From: Lysinibacillus sp. FSL M8-0337
GTDB lineage: Bacteria; Bacillota; Bacilli; Bacillales_A; Planococcaceae
Assembly (NCBI RefSeq): GCF_038593855.1
Contig: NZ_CP151996.1
Span: forward strand, 2,170,001-2,234,000
Reading direction: 5' to 3'
Length of the DNA stretch: 64,000 bases
Of this stretch, positions 16,702-25,841 are shown in pieces; the first letter of the stretch is position 1; each line of letters opens with the position of its first letter. The position numbers and the translations under genes were made by a program. Below the pieces are notes generated by a model, which was not told the origin of the DNA, made no database searches, and saw nothing but the letters and a program-made list of their open reading frames with translations.

Positions 16702-18264
16702 CTACTGGTAAGGAATTCCGTCTTTTAGAACAAAAGCAGTTTTACTTTCCACACCTGTAGCAGATATAGACTTTATACCATATGTGTATACTTTACTCTT
16801 ATTTGCATTAGTATCTACATAAATAGTATTACCTTGTGTGTTATAAACCACGTCAACAATATTTTTAACGTCTTCATATGAACCTTCTTTTGTTCCATCA
16901 AATCGATATATTACATATTTCCTTGGTTGAGTACTATTTTCATCTGTAATTGTAAGCTTCATGCCGAAAGACTCTTTACTCAATTTAACATCAGTTGGAC
17001 ATAAAGGTATTGCAGAGTCTTTCCAATAAATTGAAGGTGTTAAAGCTTTATAATTGTATAGTTGCTGATTTAGATAAGAGGCATGTCCAAGAGCGTTATT
17101 GTTAATACTTCTAAGAGAAAAATGCATTTGTCCTTGAACATTATTATTTTCTCTGTTGGCGATGACTTGGCTGATAAGCTCCGTCTTATTTTTCCATGTA
17201 GTATCAGAATCATTTCCAACTTTATGATTGGCCATGCCAATATATAGATTAACAGGATGGACTTTTGCGTACGTTTGAACTTCTCTTCCCCACCAATCTA
17301 ATAAAACAGAGTAATTTGCTGCTTTATGATTTCTGGACCAATAGATTTGAGGCGCAATATAATCGATACTTCCATCTTTAATCCACTGTCTTGTATCAGC
17401 ATAAAGATCATCGTAGTTACTCATTCCATTCGTGTTACTACCAGTAGAATCTTGCCCTTTGTTTCGCCAAATTCCAAACGGAGATATTCCGTATTGAACA
17501 TGTGGTTTAATTGCCTTAATGCTTGCATAAACCTTTTTTACTAATTGATTAACATTATTTCTGCGCCAGTCTTCAATATTTTTGAATGAGCCACCATACT
17601 TTTTAAAAGTTTGTTGATCTTGAAAAGTCTCTCCTTTTATTTTATAAGGATAGAAGTAATCATCCATATGTACAGCGTCTATATCATAGTTGCTTACTAA
17701 TTCTTCTATGGTTGATAATAAGTAATTTTGAACTTCCGGCAAACCAGGATCTAAATAGTATTGTTTACCGTATTTCACTACCCAATTAGAATTTTTACGG
17801 GCTACATTATCGGCAGCAAGATTAGTCAAAGATTGCGAAGGCATCGTGACCCTATATGGGTTTACCCAAGCATGAAGTTCTAATCCTCGCTTATGTGCTT
17901 CGTCCAGCATTATTTGCAATGGATCAAAACCCGGATTGGTCCCTTGTGTCTTGCCTGTTATATACGATGACCATGGAGCAAGCTTAGACGGGTACAGTGC
18001 ATCATTTAATGGCTTAACTTGAAAGATAACTGTATTAAAGTTATCAGCTTTTAATTTGTCTAAGGTACTTTGAACCCATTGCGTATATTGGGTTTTATTC
18101 ATACCTGCCTTCATATCAATATTAGATACTGTTGCAATCCAGGCTGCACGCATTTCATTTTGAGGTAGTGAATTAGCTGTAGCCTTTTGATTTGCAAAAA
18201 CAGGGATAAGTAAAAGTAAAATCAAAAAAGTTACTAAGCACTTTTTAAAAAAATTTTTAAACAT
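16702..18264 (-). CDS. Secreted glycoside-hydrolase-like protein, GHL10/DUF187 (YngK type)
   Basis: A 520-residue exported protein. The signal peptide is FKNFFKKCLVTFLILLLLIP... ending near ANS, so it acts outside the membrane. The GHL10 TIM-barrel follows: MRAAWIATVSNIDM, then LHAWVNPYR, DAVHMDDYFYPY and IDYIAPQIYW. The Asp pair in VHMDDYFYP is the likely catalytic region. A fibronectin-like C-terminal domain (about 420-520) ends the protein. Relatives may act on cell-wall glycans. The ATG at 18264 is chosen over an upstream TTG because GGAGA precedes it and the signal peptide then begins normally. Confidence 0.82.
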   Translation of the reverse strand: MFKNFFKKCLVTFLILLLLIPVFANQKATANSLPQNEMRAAWIATVSNIDMKAGMNKTQYTQWVQSTLDKLKADNFNTVIFQVKPLNDALYPSKLAPWSSYITGKTQGTNPGFDPLQIMLDEAHKRGLELHAWVNPYRVTMPSQSLTNLAADNVARKNSNWVVKYGKQYYLDPGLPEVQNYLLSTIEELVSNYDIDAVHMDDYFYPYKIKGETFQDQQTFKKYGGSFKNIEDWRRNNVNQLVKKVYASIKAIKPHVQYGISPFGIWRNKGQDSTGSNTNGMSNYDDLYADTRQWIKDGSIDYIAPQIYWSRNHKAANYSVLLDWWGREVQTYAKVHPVNLYIGMANHKVGNDSDTTWKNKTELISQVIANRENNNVQGQMHFSLRSINNNALGHASYLNQQLYNYKALTPSIYWKDSAIPLCPTDVKLSKESFGMKLTITDENSTQPRKYVIYRFDGTKEGSYEDVKNIVDVVYNTQGNTIYVDTNANKSKVYTYGIKSISATGVESKTAFVLKDGIPYQ

Positions 18265-18667
18265 AAATAATGAAATCTCTCCTTTTAATTCACAGCTATT
18301 CAAACCTAGCTGTTACTATAACCTAAGTAAATACCATTTCAGCCTATTCTATAAAAGTAGGAACTGATTTATCCTTCTAAATTTTGTCGGCAGGACCCCC
18401 TATTGTAATTTCAATTGTTTGCGAAGCTCGTTGGAAAATTTTATTCTGTTTCTTCGCTTACTATATAATACCACAAATACCCAATTATTCTCTCTTCACT
18501 GGTAATTTCCATTACAATCATGTGGTCAATTGTTAAGTTTTTTGATAAGTGGACCATAAAAAGATTGATTATTTTGGAAAGCGAATCTTCAACTAACGCA
18601 CCCGATTGCTGAATAAAACTAAAAGAACTGTCCTATTTAAAAAAGACAATCCTTTCAGTATTTTACG
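18265..18667. other. Intergenic DNA with one dispersed-repeat copy
   Basis: No gene seen. 18596-18618 (CGCACCCGATTGCTGAATAA) is a copy of the repeat family found through 28.7 kb. Confidence 0.5.
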
Positions 18668-19813
18668 TTATTTCTTTAATTCAATAACGATATCTTCTAA
18701 TACAAATTCTTCTTTTCCCTTACCTGACTTCTCTGGTAGTGTGATTTCCCTTTCAACTCCATCTTTCGATACTTCTACAGAACTATAATTATCGGAATTG
18801 TAATCTCTTAAGGTGATATGAGGAGATACTATGAGTTTCGTTGCATTCTCGTCTAATTTTTCAAAAGTTTTACTAAAACTCATATTATAAGAATCTGTAC
18901 CTTTTCCTCCATTACCTTCACCTGAGTAGACATTTCCTAAATCATCTTTAATCTCTAATTCAACATCTACCCCATCCCACTTGTTGCTTATATTTTCTGA
19001 AACTATTTGGTCATAATAAACAATAAAGGACATTGGGTTGACGGATATTTTTTCTATATTTACTTTTACACCATTTCGTTCTGAACTACTGTCACTTAAT
19101 TGCATTGTGCTATCAACAGCATTTAGACTAAAATCAAAATTCCAATCTCCTTTTATCTCTGTGTGATTATCGGGGTTCTGAATACTGTCAATATTCCATT
19201 TGATGTTAGCAATATCTAATGTTTTATCCTCCAGATTACTAACCGTTAGTATGCCTACATATTTATTTGTATCTATTTTTGTAGTTCTATCTGTTCCTCC
19301 CAGTGCATTCATCCCTTCTATTTTTGGTAAAGAAGTTCCTGCGTGTTTACCTAAATCTTGTTCACTTTCTATTGAATAGGTTAATGTTACTGTTTTCCCA
19401 TCAAAGACAGCATCATTTACGGTTATTTTGATACCGTTACTTTCCTTCGTAAGATTGATTTCGTTCGAGAATTGCTTATAGTTATAATACAATCCTTTTT
19501 CTTCATCTTTAACATCATTACTGTCTATTGAGCTTTCAGTTCTTCCATTATCGAAAAATCGAAAAATATCTTCAATCACAGGGATGTTTTTAGCGTAAGC
19601 TGGAAATGTTAATCCAAAGGTTGTAGCTGATAAGCCGACTAAAATGGATGCTACCGCAACATTCTTTTTCCAACTCTGCATTTTTCTCTTTTTATTAATA
19701 GACTTTTTCAGTGTATTCTTTACTTTAGCTTTTTCAAGTTCACTAACTTCCATTTCTTCAAATTCATTTTCGTCTATGTTGATATCGTTTAGTAATTCAT
19801 AAATGTCTTTCAT
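18668..19813 (-). CDS. DUF4179-type membrane anti-sigma factor
   Basis: A 381-residue single-pass membrane protein. The cytoplasmic N-terminus (about 1-48) is acidic, then Lys-rich. One transmembrane helix lies near 50-72 (VAVASILVGLSATTFGLTF). The extracytoplasmic DUF4179 region and beta-rich domain follow (SNGIKITVNDAVFDGKTVTLTYSIES near 125-150). It overlaps the ECF sigma gene by 4 bp, so it is almost certainly that factor's anti-sigma, releasing it on envelope stress. The signal is unknown. Confidence 0.8.
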   Translation of the reverse strand: MKDIYELLNDINIDENEFEEMEVSELEKAKVKNTLKKSINKKRKMQSWKKNVAVASILVGLSATTFGLTFPAYAKNIPVIEDIFRFFDNGRTESSIDSNDVKDEEKGLYYNYKQFSNEINLTKESNGIKITVNDAVFDGKTVTLTYSIESEQDLGKHAGTSLPKIEGMNALGGTDRTTKIDTNKYVGILTVSNLEDKTLDIANIKWNIDSIQNPDNHTEIKGDWNFDFSLNAVDSTMQLSDSSSERNGVKVNIEKISVNPMSFIVYYDQIVSENISNKWDGVDVELEIKDDLGNVYSGEGNGGKGTDSYNMSFSKTFEKLDENATKLIVSPHITLRDYNSDNYSSVEVSKDGVEREITLPEKSGKGKEEFVLEDIVIELKK

Positions 19814-20376
19814 ATTCCATTCTCCTTTAACTTAAGGTTGGTAGCTTTTTGATTCAGTCTCTTTTTCCCTCTATAAATCCGATTATCTACTGAGGATTTG
19901 GTCAAACCAAGTTTTAATGAAATTTCCTCAGTAGATAATCCCAAGAAGAACTTCATGATGAAAATATCTCGTTCAATAGGCTCTAAATGATTGATTAACT
20001 TGATTAATTCAGTTCTGTCTTCTTGCATAATAAGTTTATCTTCTGCCGATTTTTCTACATTCAAATCTATATCATTGGAGGTGATTTCTACTTTCTTAGT
20101 CACCTTTCTGTAATAATCAATAGATTTAAACTTAGCAATTGCGCAAATCCATTTCTTGAAATCATCTAAATCTCCATGAAATTTCCCCGAATTCTTCCAG
20201 ATAGAAAGAAAAATATCATTGATACATTCTTCTATGACACCTTTATTTTCAAGGGGAGTGAGAATTTTATATGTAATCCCCTTGATTAATGGCAAATATT
20301 TATCAACTATAAATTCCAAAGCATCTTCTTCTTGTCGCTTTAATCGCTGTATTAAATTTGTATCATTTGACGTCAT
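19810..20376 (-). CDS. ECF RNA polymerase sigma factor, module 1
   Basis: A 188-residue sigma-70 family ECF protein. Region 2 is near 15-85 (DALEFIVDKYLPLIKGITYKI, then FKKWICAIAKFKSIDYYRK) and region 4 near 125-180 (LEPIERDIFIMKFFLGLSTEEISLKLGLTKSSVDNRIYRGKKRL). It directs polymerase to a small stress regulon. An AAGGAGAATTG ribosome binding site precedes the ATG. It is co-transcribed with the anti-sigma gene downstream and is probably autoregulated from the ECF-like promoter at 20417-20449. Confidence 0.88.
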   Translation of the reverse strand: MTSNDTNLIQRLKRQEEDALEFIVDKYLPLIKGITYKILTPLENKGVIEECINDIFLSIWKNSGKFHGDLDDFKKWICAIAKFKSIDYYRKVTKKVEITSNDIDLNVEKSAEDKLIMQEDRTELIKLINHLEPIERDIFIMKFFLGLSTEEISLKLGLTKSSVDNRIYRGKKRLNQKATNLKLKENGI

Positions 20377-20416
20377 TTAGCAATTCTCCTTATTTTTTGT
20401 AAAAGCCTTTACACTC

Positions 20417-20449
20417 TATACAACGTATTGAAAAAGTTTTTTTCTCACA
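20417..20449 (-). promoter_or_regulatory. Candidate ECF-type autoregulatory promoter, module 1
   Basis: Minus strand TGTGAGAAA (20441-20449), 15-nt spacer, CGTTGTATA (20417-20425). It resembles the promoter before ECF module 2 (TGTCACAAC, 14 nt, CGTTATATA). Confidence 0.45.
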
Positions 20450-20543
20450 TTTACAATAAAATTCTTTAATTTAAGTGAGGTCCTTTGAGACTTTTTGTTA
20501 ATTTATCAAATATGGAAGATATTCATTGAACAAAGACAATTAA

Positions 20544-20576
20544 AAAAGTCAACTTCTTAATGTGAAATTGACTTTT
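20544..20576 (-). terminator. Probable terminator downstream of the small lipoprotein gene
   Basis: Arms AAAAGTCAA and TTGACTTTT with a U-tract on the minus strand. It is 210 bp after the lipoprotein stop, with a dispersed-repeat copy in between. Confidence 0.55.
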
Positions 20577-20714
20577 ATACTAAAAATTCTTGTAGCGTAA
20601 AAACACATAGTGTTGGAGATATCTTTCCTAGAAAATAAACTTTTATTTAGTTAAGTTTGATTCAATCTTAAAGAAAATATATTTCTAAAAACTGAGAGAC
20701 GCTCATTCAAGTAT

Positions 20715-20772
20715 CTGCCCTTTAATAAAAACGAGCACTGATCCTTATTACAGAATCGCGCCCATTTGCGGA
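20715..20772. repeat. Dispersed intergenic repeat, long form
   Basis: This 58-bp stretch (CTTTAATAAAAACGAGCACTG... to CGCGCCCATTTGCGGA) aligns with 25484-25541 at roughly 85% identity by eye. It contains a short imperfect stem around GATCC/AGAATC. Confidence 0.6.
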
Positions 20773-20786
20773 TATATGAAAAATGT

Positions 20787-21197
20787 TTAACCCTCAACAA
20801 GCCCATAATATTTATAAAGTTTACCTTCTGATTCTACGAGTAAAATTGGTTCTCCAATTTCTTCTTTTTCTTTAACCGAAAAGACTTTTGCACCAACAGG
20901 CAATTTGTTCGACATTTCGTCTTTAAAGTTTGTATCTGTATCGTTTTTTGTTTTTATTGCTCCTACCTGCTCGCCTTTTATTAAGGTTAGTTTTTCAACC
21001 CAATCAATTCCAGTCTGATAAATCACTCCATTGAACTGAAATATATCGGCTTCGGGGTCTAATTTTAAAACCTCTTCTGCATTAGGATTTTCAGTTTCAT
21101 GAACTTCTACTTTACCTTTATCCGATGAATTAGAACATCCGACAGCAGTTAATAAAACGAACATAACCAAACCCAAAAATAATCTTGATACTTTCAT
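20787..21197 (-). CDS. Small lipoprotein with a bipartite repeated fold, function unknown
   Basis: A 136-residue lipoprotein: MKVSRLFLGLVMFVLLTAVGC with lipobox TAVGC, then an acidic linker and a globular domain (FQFNGVIYQTGIDWVEKL... EPILLVESEGKLYKYYGLVEG). GAGGAGGG 6 nt before the ATG at 21197 decides the start; a longer frame to 21257 has no RBS. A GTAAC-N16-CGTC promoter typical of ECF sigma factors precedes it. It is therefore a candidate member of the regulon of the neighbouring ECF factor. No named function. Confidence 0.75.
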   Translation of the reverse strand: MKVSRLFLGLVMFVLLTAVGCSNSSDKGKVEVHETENPNAEEVLKLDPEADIFQFNGVIYQTGIDWVEKLTLIKGEQVGAIKTKNDTDTNFKDEMSNKLPVGAKVFSVKEKEEIGEPILLVESEGKLYKYYGLVEG

Positions 21198-21219
21198 GTT
21201 ATCCCTCCTCGGATTGTTA

Positions 21220-21244
21220 GACGGATAAAGGTTAATTAAGTTAC
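21220..21244 (-). promoter_or_regulatory. ECF-type promoter of the lipoprotein gene
   Basis: Minus strand GTAAC (21240-21244), 16-nt spacer, CGTC (21220-21223), the classical spacing for Bacillus ECF factors. The start site would be near 21213, just before the RBS. Confidence 0.5.
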
Positions 21245-21321
21245 CTATTTGTTCCATAAAGTGGCCCTATAACAAAAAAACACCCATTTCTACATGAGTA
21301 TCTTAATTGAATGTAAGTTTT

Positions 21322-22164
21322 TTAAAAGTATTTACTGTATAAATCCTGTCTAAACTTTCCGCTTAGTTGAGCGTATATCTTTGTGATCTCACTCTTTTCA
21401 TGACCTAGTAAACTTTGAATGACATCAATTGGAGCACCGTTATTAATCATATGCGTTGCATAGCTGTGTCGTAATTGATGCGGATGTATACTCTTCTTTA
21501 TACTAGCTCGATTTGATATGCGCTTGATAATATATCTTAAATTATCGATGCTCATTCGCCTTTTTGGCCTTCTGTCCGTAATAAACAAACAAGGTTCCTT
21601 ATCCTCTCGTTCATCTAAATACCTTTTTAACCAAATAGAACAGCGCGTATTAAAGTACACTTCCCTTTCTTTATCACCTTTCACTTGTACAATTACTGAA
21701 TTCGTTTGAAAATCGATATCTTCTCGATTTAATTTTACAACTTCACCAATACGGCAGCCGGTTGAATACATAAACTCAAATAATGCTTTCTCCATCGTTG
21801 TTTGACAAGCTTCCCTTAGATGTTCTATCTCTAATTCTGAGAGAAACTTAGGAATCCTTTTACCTAATTTCGGCTCTTTTAATTTTGCTGCAGGATTTTT
21901 TAGAATATAACCTTCTTCATGTGACTATCTAAATAGTGATTTAATAAAACGAACCCTATGTCCTAAACTAGATGGCTTTAAGTGGTCTCCTGATCGTATT
22001 AAATATTCTTTTAATCTATCTGTATTAAATTCGTTCATATCAATATCACCAAAAAATCGCAATAATAGATTGTATTGAAAACAATATGTTTTTAATGTAA
22101 GTGATGAATATCCCTCGATTTTTTTATCCTGTTGATACTTTCTCCACGCTTCGGATAATAACAT
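21322..22164 (-). pseudogene. XerC/D-type tyrosine recombinase interrupted by one amber codon
   Basis: One continuous reading frame of 281 codons is broken only by TAG at 21925-21927 (codon 80). The first 79 codons are the SAM-like N-terminal core-binding domain (LLSEAWRKYQQDKKIEGYSS). The frame resumes SHEEGYILKNPAAKL, where family members often have Trp, so a TGG to TAG change fits. The catalytic domain is intact: Arg in STGCRIGEV, HQLRH in IHPHQLRHSYATHM, and GHEKSEITKIYAQ with the final Tyr. It could be a recently dead integrase, a sequencing error, or a read-through case. No attachment sites were recognised. Confidence 0.8.
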
Positions 22165-22294
22165 GTGTCTTTCACTCTCCCACCTATAAATCTATTAATT
22201 CTAAATTCTATTATGTTCAATGAAAGATTTTTTCAGACAAGGATATTCAAAAAACTAAAATTTTTGATAGTTTCGAACTCTAATTTAATCTAAA

Positions 22295-22339
22295 AGGCAC
22301 TTTCCCTGTTTCCAGGAAAGCGCCCGATTGTTGAATAAC
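22295..22339. repeat. Dispersed intergenic repeat with hairpin
   Basis: GGCACTTTCC...GGAAAGCGCC forms a 10-bp stem (one mismatch), followed by the core CGATTGTTGAATAAC. It lies in the 382-bp gap between the integrase and module 2; no gene was seen in the gap. Confidence 0.6.
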
Positions 22340-22546
22340 GACATTTTTATTAATAACACGTAAATTCAAAAAGAATTAACAAGTAAAAAAGAAAGTGCTC
22401 TATTACTGAAGTATGTTAGAGTCATTTTTTAATATTATTTATCTCAGAAATTCTGTAACAACTATTCGTACAATAACAAAGAACCCAGCAATATTCAGCT
22501 AGATTCTTTTAGGTTTATGTGAAATGACCATTCTACCTGTTTTCAA

Positions 22547-24025
22547 CTATTGTCGTAGATCAATCCACCAACGATCTTCTGCATTTAGATCTTCTGTTTT
22601 ACCAGGGCCATAGCCAGAGAAATGGAAAGCATCTAAGAATATAGAGTCCAGTTTATCTTCATCGACAAAATAACCTAAGCTAATTTTCTTCGTTTCACCC
22701 GGTTTCATTGTACCGATATTATAATAAGATTTACCACTTCCATGAGGTTCTAGATAATCAACTTCACCAGACATAATAGTGCCTTCTGAGATTTCAACAT
22801 TACTATTATAGGTCCATGAATTCCCCTCAGATTTAAGCACTTGTAGTGATGGATGCATGTAAATTTCCTTAGTTTCGTGTTTACCAGTATTTGTTACTGT
22901 TGTAGTTAAATAAACAAACTTTACATTCATTGATTGAGAATCTACTAATTCGTCGATAGTCTCTTTCCCGTTACCTAGTTTATATACATTACGTTTATAT
23001 GGCACAAGGTTGTTTTCTTGATCCATTGCACCATAATGGTTTAGGGAATTTAATCCAGTTTCATTAAAGTTATCCTGATCGAAATCTTTAATCGAATCGT
23101 ACACTTCAACCTTATCAACCGTATATTCTAAAGAGTCCACTTTATCGGTAGTACCATTACTTCCTTTAACTAATGATTCAATTGTTACTGGTACTATTTC
23201 ACCTACATTGAATATTCTATCGCTATCTTTATTTAATGGGATTAATTTAGTTTCTTCTGATTGATTATCTTCTTTGTTAATATAAGCAATTGGCGATGCA
23301 TTTTCCTCAGTTGTCGGTACAAGTGAAATATTTTCCAATACATCCATCATAACATCCTCATCTACATCAGAACCAACATAACAATCTACCATAATTCCCT
23401 CATTCTCAAATAAAAGATATACTTCTCTATAAAATACTTTATTTTCATTTCCTGTATCTTTATTAATAATTACTGCTTTCCTACCATTTATCTCTTTTTC
23501 TTCGTAATCAGTTGCGTAAAGTGCCTCGAATTCTGAGTCCCTCTCTATTTCCATAAGACTAAATGAAAAGCCACCCTGTGCAAAGTTATCTTTAAATGAA
23601 AATTTCAAACCACCTGTATTAGGAATTTCTTCCATATTTATTGGTAGATAATTAACTTGCAACTTATACCATTTATTCTCATTATTTTCACTAGCATATT
23701 CATCTTTATTATTTTTCCCTGTATTTGTAACGGAAATATCAACTTCATAATTTTGTTTTTGGACGATCATTTCATAGGCTTTTACTGCACCCAAAGCAGT
23801 AGTCGGAATTGCAATTAGTATACTTGCAACTGCAATTAATAGACGACGCTTTTTAGGCTTGTCCTTTGGTTGTTCTGATTTTGTTTTAATTTCCTCCAAA
23901 AATAATTTCCTTTTATGTTTATAGGTATCTGAAAATTCATGATGTCCTTCTAATCGTTCAAAATCATCTAAAGCAATTTTTTCAGCTAAATCATACATTG
24001 TTTTAGAGTCCTGTGAATTCGTCAA
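22547..24025 (-). CDS. Membrane anti-sigma factor with DUF4367-like domain
   Basis: A 492-residue single-pass protein: cytoplasmic N-terminus (1-75), transmembrane helix near 76-97 (LLIAVASILIAIPTTALGAV) and a large extracytoplasmic part. Residues about 115-235 resemble DUF4367 (GGLKFSFKDN...GRKAVIINKDTG...CYVGSDVDEDVMMDVLENIS). A telokin-like/DUF4352-type domain follows (about 270-485). The start is TTG with GGAGG well spaced. It overlaps the ECF sigma gene by 23 bp, so it is the probable anti-sigma. The signal is unknown. Confidence 0.78.
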   Translation of the reverse strand: MTNSQDSKTMYDLAEKIALDDFERLEGHHEFSDTYKHKRKLFLEEIKTKSEQPKDKPKKRRLLIAVASILIAIPTTALGAVKAYEMIVQKQNYEVDISVTNTGKNNKDEYASENNENKWYKLQVNYLPINMEEIPNTGGLKFSFKDNFAQGGFSFSLMEIERDSEFEALYATDYEEKEINGRKAVIINKDTGNENKVFYREVYLLFENEGIMVDCYVGSDVDEDVMMDVLENISLVPTTEENASPIAYINKEDNQSEETKLIPLNKDSDRIFNVGEIVPVTIESLVKGSNGTTDKVDSLEYTVDKVEVYDSIKDFDQDNFNETGLNSLNHYGAMDQENNLVPYKRNVYKLGNGKETIDELVDSQSMNVKFVYLTTTVTNTGKHETKEIYMHPSLQVLKSEGNSWTYNSNVEISEGTIMSGEVDYLEPHGSGKSYYNIGTMKPGETKKISLGYFVDEDKLDSIFLDAFHFSGYGPGKTEDLNAEDRWWIDLRQ

Positions 24026-24545
24026 TTTTTAGACCTCCTATCATATCATGTACACGCTTCCTAGCGCGTTCAAATTGCTTACGAACATTGGCTTCTTTTA
24101 TTCCCATTAGCTTGGATATTTCCTTATACGACAGATTATAGAAAACTTTATACTTGAAAACCTGTCTATAAGAGTCACTTAATACAATTAATAACGTATC
24201 AATTTGATTTTCTGACATTACCCGCTGTTCCCACACTTCAACATTTTCATCTACAATTTCTAATGATTCTCTTTGATATTCTTCTAAAAGCTCTCCTTGA
24301 CGCTTATTTTTTCGATAACTATCAATAGATTTGTTTTTTGCAATTCTTAAAATGTAAAGTTTAATCTCCTGAATATCCAAACTATTAAGTTTTTCTAGAT
24401 TGTTATACAATGTGATAAATGTCTCTTGAACAACATCTTCAGCCTGCTGAACATTATTTAAAATTAAATAAGCAACAGAATAAATTTTTTGTTCATATAT
24501 CTCGTATAATTCTTCCATTTTTTTATAATCTTGATTAATTTTCAT
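24003..24545 (-). CDS. ECF RNA polymerase sigma factor, module 2
   Basis: A 180-residue ECF sigma factor. Region 2 is near 10-80 (LYEIYEQKIYSVAYLILNNVQQAEDVVQETFITLYNN) and region 4 near 118-170 (VFYNLSYKEISKLMGIKEANVRKQFERARKRVHDM). A strong GAGGAGGATAAT RBS precedes the ATG. It is co-transcribed with the downstream anti-sigma gene. An ECF-like promoter 40 bp upstream suggests autoregulation. Target genes were not identified in the window. Confidence 0.9.
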   Translation of the reverse strand: MKINQDYKKMEELYEIYEQKIYSVAYLILNNVQQAEDVVQETFITLYNNLEKLNSLDIQEIKLYILRIAKNKSIDSYRKNKRQGELLEEYQRESLEIVDENVEVWEQRVMSENQIDTLLIVLSDSYRQVFKYKVFYNLSYKEISKLMGIKEANVRKQFERARKRVHDMIGGLKIDEFTGL

Positions 24546-24563
24546 ATTATCCTCCTCTCACTT

Positions 24564-24595
24564 TATATAACGAACAGGTTAAACCAGTTGTGACA
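24564..24595 (-). promoter_or_regulatory. ECF-type autoregulatory promoter, module 2
   Basis: Minus strand TGTCACAAC (24587-24595), 14-nt spacer, CGTTATATA (24564-24572). The start codon lies 19 nt further on, with the RBS in between. Confidence 0.5.
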
Positions 24596-24679
24596 CTTTA
24601 AAAGTTTTTGACTTAAATTTCACAATAATCACTATACAATTAAACAGATAGTTCTACAATTTGGCCTTATAATAGAAAA

Positions 24680-24725
24680 AGACCCTTTCCTTTATTCAAG
24701 GAAAGCGCCCGTTAATGGAATAACT
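24680..24725. repeat. Dispersed intergenic repeat with hairpin
   Basis: GACCCTTTCC...GGAAAGCGCCCGTTAATGGAATAAC is the same stem-plus-tail layout as the copy at 22295-22339. Confidence 0.6.
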
Positions 24726-24789
24726 GTAAAGCTTATGAAGCTTTTTTAAAAGCTGAGTTATATAAAGGTGAGATGATGTAATTCTATTA

Positions 24790-25311
24790 CTACAAATCGG
24801 AGGATAACATTCCATATACAAAGCTATCAGTCCATTCATTTTTATTCCAATAATTTTGGATGAAATGGGCTTCCTTTCTCATACCTATTCGTTCACACAA
24901 TTTTTGTGAAGCTGTATTCCGTGCATCAAGATTGGCTTGTATACGATGTACATTAAATTCACTAAATAATTTATTAACCAAACTACTAACTGCTTCTGTT
25001 GCCAAACCTTTTCCAGCTACTTCATTAGAAAAACCATAACCAATCTCTACAGTGTCTTTTATATCTGTATACCATACGGATAGATCACCAACTACTTTAG
25101 TCTCGTATACAACTGCCAAACTTAACTTTGATTCTTTAGTGAGTGCACTGTTTGCTAGCTTCTTATTAAATCTTTCCCGCATATCTTCTTGAGTCCATTT
25201 ATTATGTAATAGGAATTTACATGTATCCTCATCATTATAAATAGCAAATACATCCTGTAAATCCGTACTCTTAAAAGGTCTAATTGTTAATCTTTCTGTT
25301 GTGAATTCCAA
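24790..25311 (-). CDS. RimJ/RimL-type GNAT N-acetyltransferase
   Basis: A 173-residue acetyltransferase starting FTTERLTIRPFKSTDLQ, the typical RimJ/L opening. The acetyl-CoA binding segment is EVAGKGLATEAVSSLV near 96-111, then NTASQKLCERIGMRKE near 133-148. Substrates in this family are protein N-termini, amino acids or antibiotics; the target here is unknown. The start is TTG, with GGGAGG 9 nt upstream. It is monocistronic. Confidence 0.82.
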   Translation of the reverse strand: MEFTTERLTIRPFKSTDLQDVFAIYNDEDTCKFLLHNKWTQEDMRERFNKKLANSALTKESKLSLAVVYETKVVGDLSVWYTDIKDTVEIGYGFSNEVAGKGLATEAVSSLVNKLFSEFNVHRIQANLDARNTASQKLCERIGMRKEAHFIQNYWNKNEWTDSFVYGMLSSDL

Positions 25312-25841
25312 GTCAACTTTCCTCCCTTATATTCATTCTACAAAACATTTTTTCGTTAGTATGTAACCCCTCCTTCTTAGATTTTACTTGGATTACATAT
25401 CATAGTAAATTAATATCCTTCTTCTTCTAAACTGCGCCGTTAGTTTAAGTACTTTTCTCGACAATCTCCACGTTCAATTAAATGGCCCTTTAATGGAAAC
25501 GAGCGCTGATTCTTGTTACAGAATCGCGCCCGTTTGTGGAACAAGAAAATATCTTACCTATCTACACAGAAATTTGACCAAAATTTTTCACAAAAGATCA
25601 GACTTTATTATAAATCATCAAACTTTATTTCGAAGCCACACTAGAACAATATAGAGCATATTTTCGATTTGTTTTTTCGAAATTTCCGTTAGTATTGAAA
25701 ATACGGAGAAGCTATTCGTTCTGCGGCAGGGGATTTCTTCAGGTAAAAATATTAAAAATAAATCTGAAAAGATGGCATAACTCACACGCCAACTGTATAT
25801 AAGGTAGTGTGAAATAAATTTGAAAGGAGGAATAGGAGAAT
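25312..25841. other. 530-bp intergenic region with two dispersed-repeat copies
   Basis: Contains ACTGCGCCGTTAGTTTAAGT (25431-25450) and a long-form copy at 25482-25546. Otherwise AT-rich with no RBS-preceded ORF. The last 60 bp should hold the promoter of the small membrane gene at 25842. Confidence 0.5.
25482..25546. repeat. Dispersed intergenic repeat, long form
   Basis: GGCCCTTTAATGGAAACGAG, then GCGCTGATTCT and AGAATCGCGC pairing around TGTTAC, then CCGTTTGTGGAACAAG. It is the closest relative of 20715-20772. Confidence 0.65.
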
